Positions 4,390 through 5,604 of a stretch of DNA of 5,604 nt are shown one piece after another. Below the pieces are notes generated by a model. It was not told the DNA's origin and searched no databases. It saw only the letters and a program-made list of their open reading frames with translations. The position numbers were made by a program, and so were the translations under genes. Origin of the DNA: Bacteroidota bacterium (GTDB lineage: Bacteria; Bacteroidota; Bacteroidia; Sphingobacteriales; Sphingobacteriaceae); assembly GCA_013288465.1 (NCBI GenBank), contig JABDBT010000117.1, positions 1 through 5,604 of the forward strand. The letters run 5' to 3'. How positions within the stretch are numbered: position 1 is the first letter of the stretch; each line of letters opens with the position of its first letter.

Positions 4390-5604
4390 TTAATTATTAT
4401 TGATCATTATATCCTTCGCCATGATCATGGGCACGCTGATATATTTCTTTTCCATGTAGTTGATCACTTTCTCCAATACCTCGCGGCTTTGCTGATCCAT
4501 GCCCTGCACTTCTTCGGCAAAAACGCTGTTGATGGCGGTATTACGGATCTCTTTTATTTTTTCGGGCACCTGGCGCATGGCCAGTTCAATACGGCGTTGT
4601 TTTAACATGGTTAAAAACTCGGCTATATTTTGCTCGATGATAGCTTCGGCATGTACCAGTTCCTGGTAGCGTTCCTGCAAATTCTTTTTGGCCACTTCGT
4701 TTAAGGAATGCACCTCAATAAAATTCACCGGGAATTGCTCCAGTACTTCGGGAGCGGTATCGTTTGGAACGGCAAGGTCAACTATAGTTTTGCGGCCGGT
4801 TTCGCCATTTAACAGGGATGCATAAATTTCGGCAGTTATAATAGGCTCAACTGATGATGTGCAGGTAATAATGGCATCAAAGCCTCTTTTATAGTTGCTT
4901 AAAGCCTCAATGGTAAAAGCTTCGCCGCTAAGATCGGCAGCAAGTTTTTGCGCTTTTGATATGGTACGGTTAAAAACAGTAAAGTTGGAGAACTTATGTT
5001 TTTGCAGGTACTTTGAAATATTGCGGTTGGTTTCGCCTGCGCCGATAATTAAAACACGGGCATTTGAACATAATTTCAGGTCTTTCAACTTACGGTAAGC
5101 TAATGATACTACCGAAATTGGATTTTTTGAAATATTGGTATGGGTATAAACTTCTTTAGCGGTCTTTACAATACAGCTCATAAACATACGCAGGCAATCA
5201 CCGGTAAGGCCGGCTTCACGACAATCTTCATAAGCTTTACGTAACTGCGCTAAGATCTCCTTTTCGCCAACAATAAGGCTTTCGAGCGAGCAGGAAGTAC
5301 GCAGTAAATGGTTAAGGGCATCCTGCCCTTCATAAATGCTGGCCGATTCAAGAAAAATGCCCAAATGAATGGGACAAAGCCCAATATCAAGCGTTTCAAT
5401 AAACTTTTGGGCAAATGCTTTGTCAACTTCCTGCGGAGTTACCATAATAAATTCTACACGGTTACAGGTAGCCAGGTAAAACATTTCTGAAATACCAAAG
5501 ATCGACTTAACGTGTTGAAGCTTACCTATCAGATTCTCCTGGCATATCACCAACTTACCCAACTCCTTCAGCTCAATCTGTTTGTGTGTAAAAGCAATTA
5601 CTTT
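4390..5604 (-). CDS. hemA: Glutamyl-tRNA reductase (N-terminus cut by the right edge)
   Basis: This cytoplasmic enzyme uses NADPH to reduce glutamyl-tRNA(Glu) to glutamate-1-semialdehyde, the first committed step of the C5 pathway; HemL is its usual partner. The frame is open to the last base, giving 404 visible residues that begin KVIAFTHKQIELKELGKLV. Only a few residues should be missing, because the catalytic cysteine of ATCNRVEF is visible residue 47, against position 50 in E. coli. The TTG at 5562 is therefore not the start. Other blocks are SLIVGEKEILAQLRKAY (around 109-125), the NADPH-binding VLIIGAGETNR (184-194), VFNRT (210-214), DLAVPND (276-282) and the C-terminal dimerisation helices from about residue 300. 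It is the most upstream hem gene seen and probably heads the cluster; its promoter lies outside the window. Confidence 0.97.
   Translation of the reverse strand, partial: KVIAFTHKQIELKELGKLVICQENLIGKLQHVKSIFGISEMFYLATCNRVEFIMVTPQEVDKAFAQKFIETLDIGLCPIHLGIFLESASIYEGQDALNHLLRTSCSLESLIVGEKEILAQLRKAYEDCREAGLTGDCLRMFMSCIVKTAKEVYTHTNISKNPISVVSLAYRKLKDLKLCSNARVLIIGAGETNRNISKYLQKHKFSNFTVFNRTISKAQKLAADLSGEAFTIEALSNYKRGFDAIITCTSSVEPIITAEIYASLLNGETGRKTIVDLAVPNDTAPEVLEQFPVNFIEVHSLNEVAKKNLQERYQELVHAEAIIEQNIAEFLTMLKQRRIELAMRQVPEKIKEIRNTAINSVFAEEVQGMDQQSREVLEKVINYMEKKYISVPMIMAKDIMINNN

Overview
The window holds most of a haem/tetrapyrrole (C5-pathway) biosynthesis cluster, with every gene on the minus strand. 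The likely source is a member of the Bacteroidota, probably a Sphingobacteriaceae relative such as Mucilaginibacter or Pedobacter. That rests on the wording of the HemA, HemL, HemB and HemC proteins, on a Bacteroidota-type promoter (TTG-N19-TATATTTG), on the absence of Shine-Dalgarno sequences, and on an apparently joined HemC/HemD layout. The genus is inferred from memory of protein families, not from a search.

In transcription order (right to left): hemA (glutamyl-tRNA reductase, missing only a few N-terminal residues at the right edge); an AT-rich gene for a secreted repeat protein with its own promoter; hemC (hydroxymethylbilane synthase); hemD (uroporphyrinogen-III synthase), in the same frame as hemC but cut off from it by stop codons; hemB (porphobilinogen synthase); and hemL (glutamate-1-semialdehyde aminomutase, first 137 residues, running off the left edge). 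Together the five hem genes encode every step from glutamyl-tRNA to uroporphyrinogen III: HemA and HemL make 5-aminolevulinate, HemB makes porphobilinogen, HemC the linear tetrapyrrole, and HemD closes the ring. No hemE or later gene is visible.

Three points deserve attention. (1) The hemC-hemD junction looks like one fused HemC-HemD protein broken by two nearby, mutually compensating single-base shifts. These may be sequencing errors or real lesions. (2) The hemD-hemB and hemB-hemL spacers are almost wholly filled by two copies of an inverted element. Each arm is exactly four 7-bp units (consensus YATNGAC), and each element ends a few bases before the next start codon. (3) The secreted-protein gene between hemA and hemC is much richer in A+T than its neighbours and is built on a roughly 26-residue repeat; it looks like an insertion into the hem cluster. 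No stretch over 300 bases lacks a gene, and I see no RNA gene, CRISPR array, transposase or origin.
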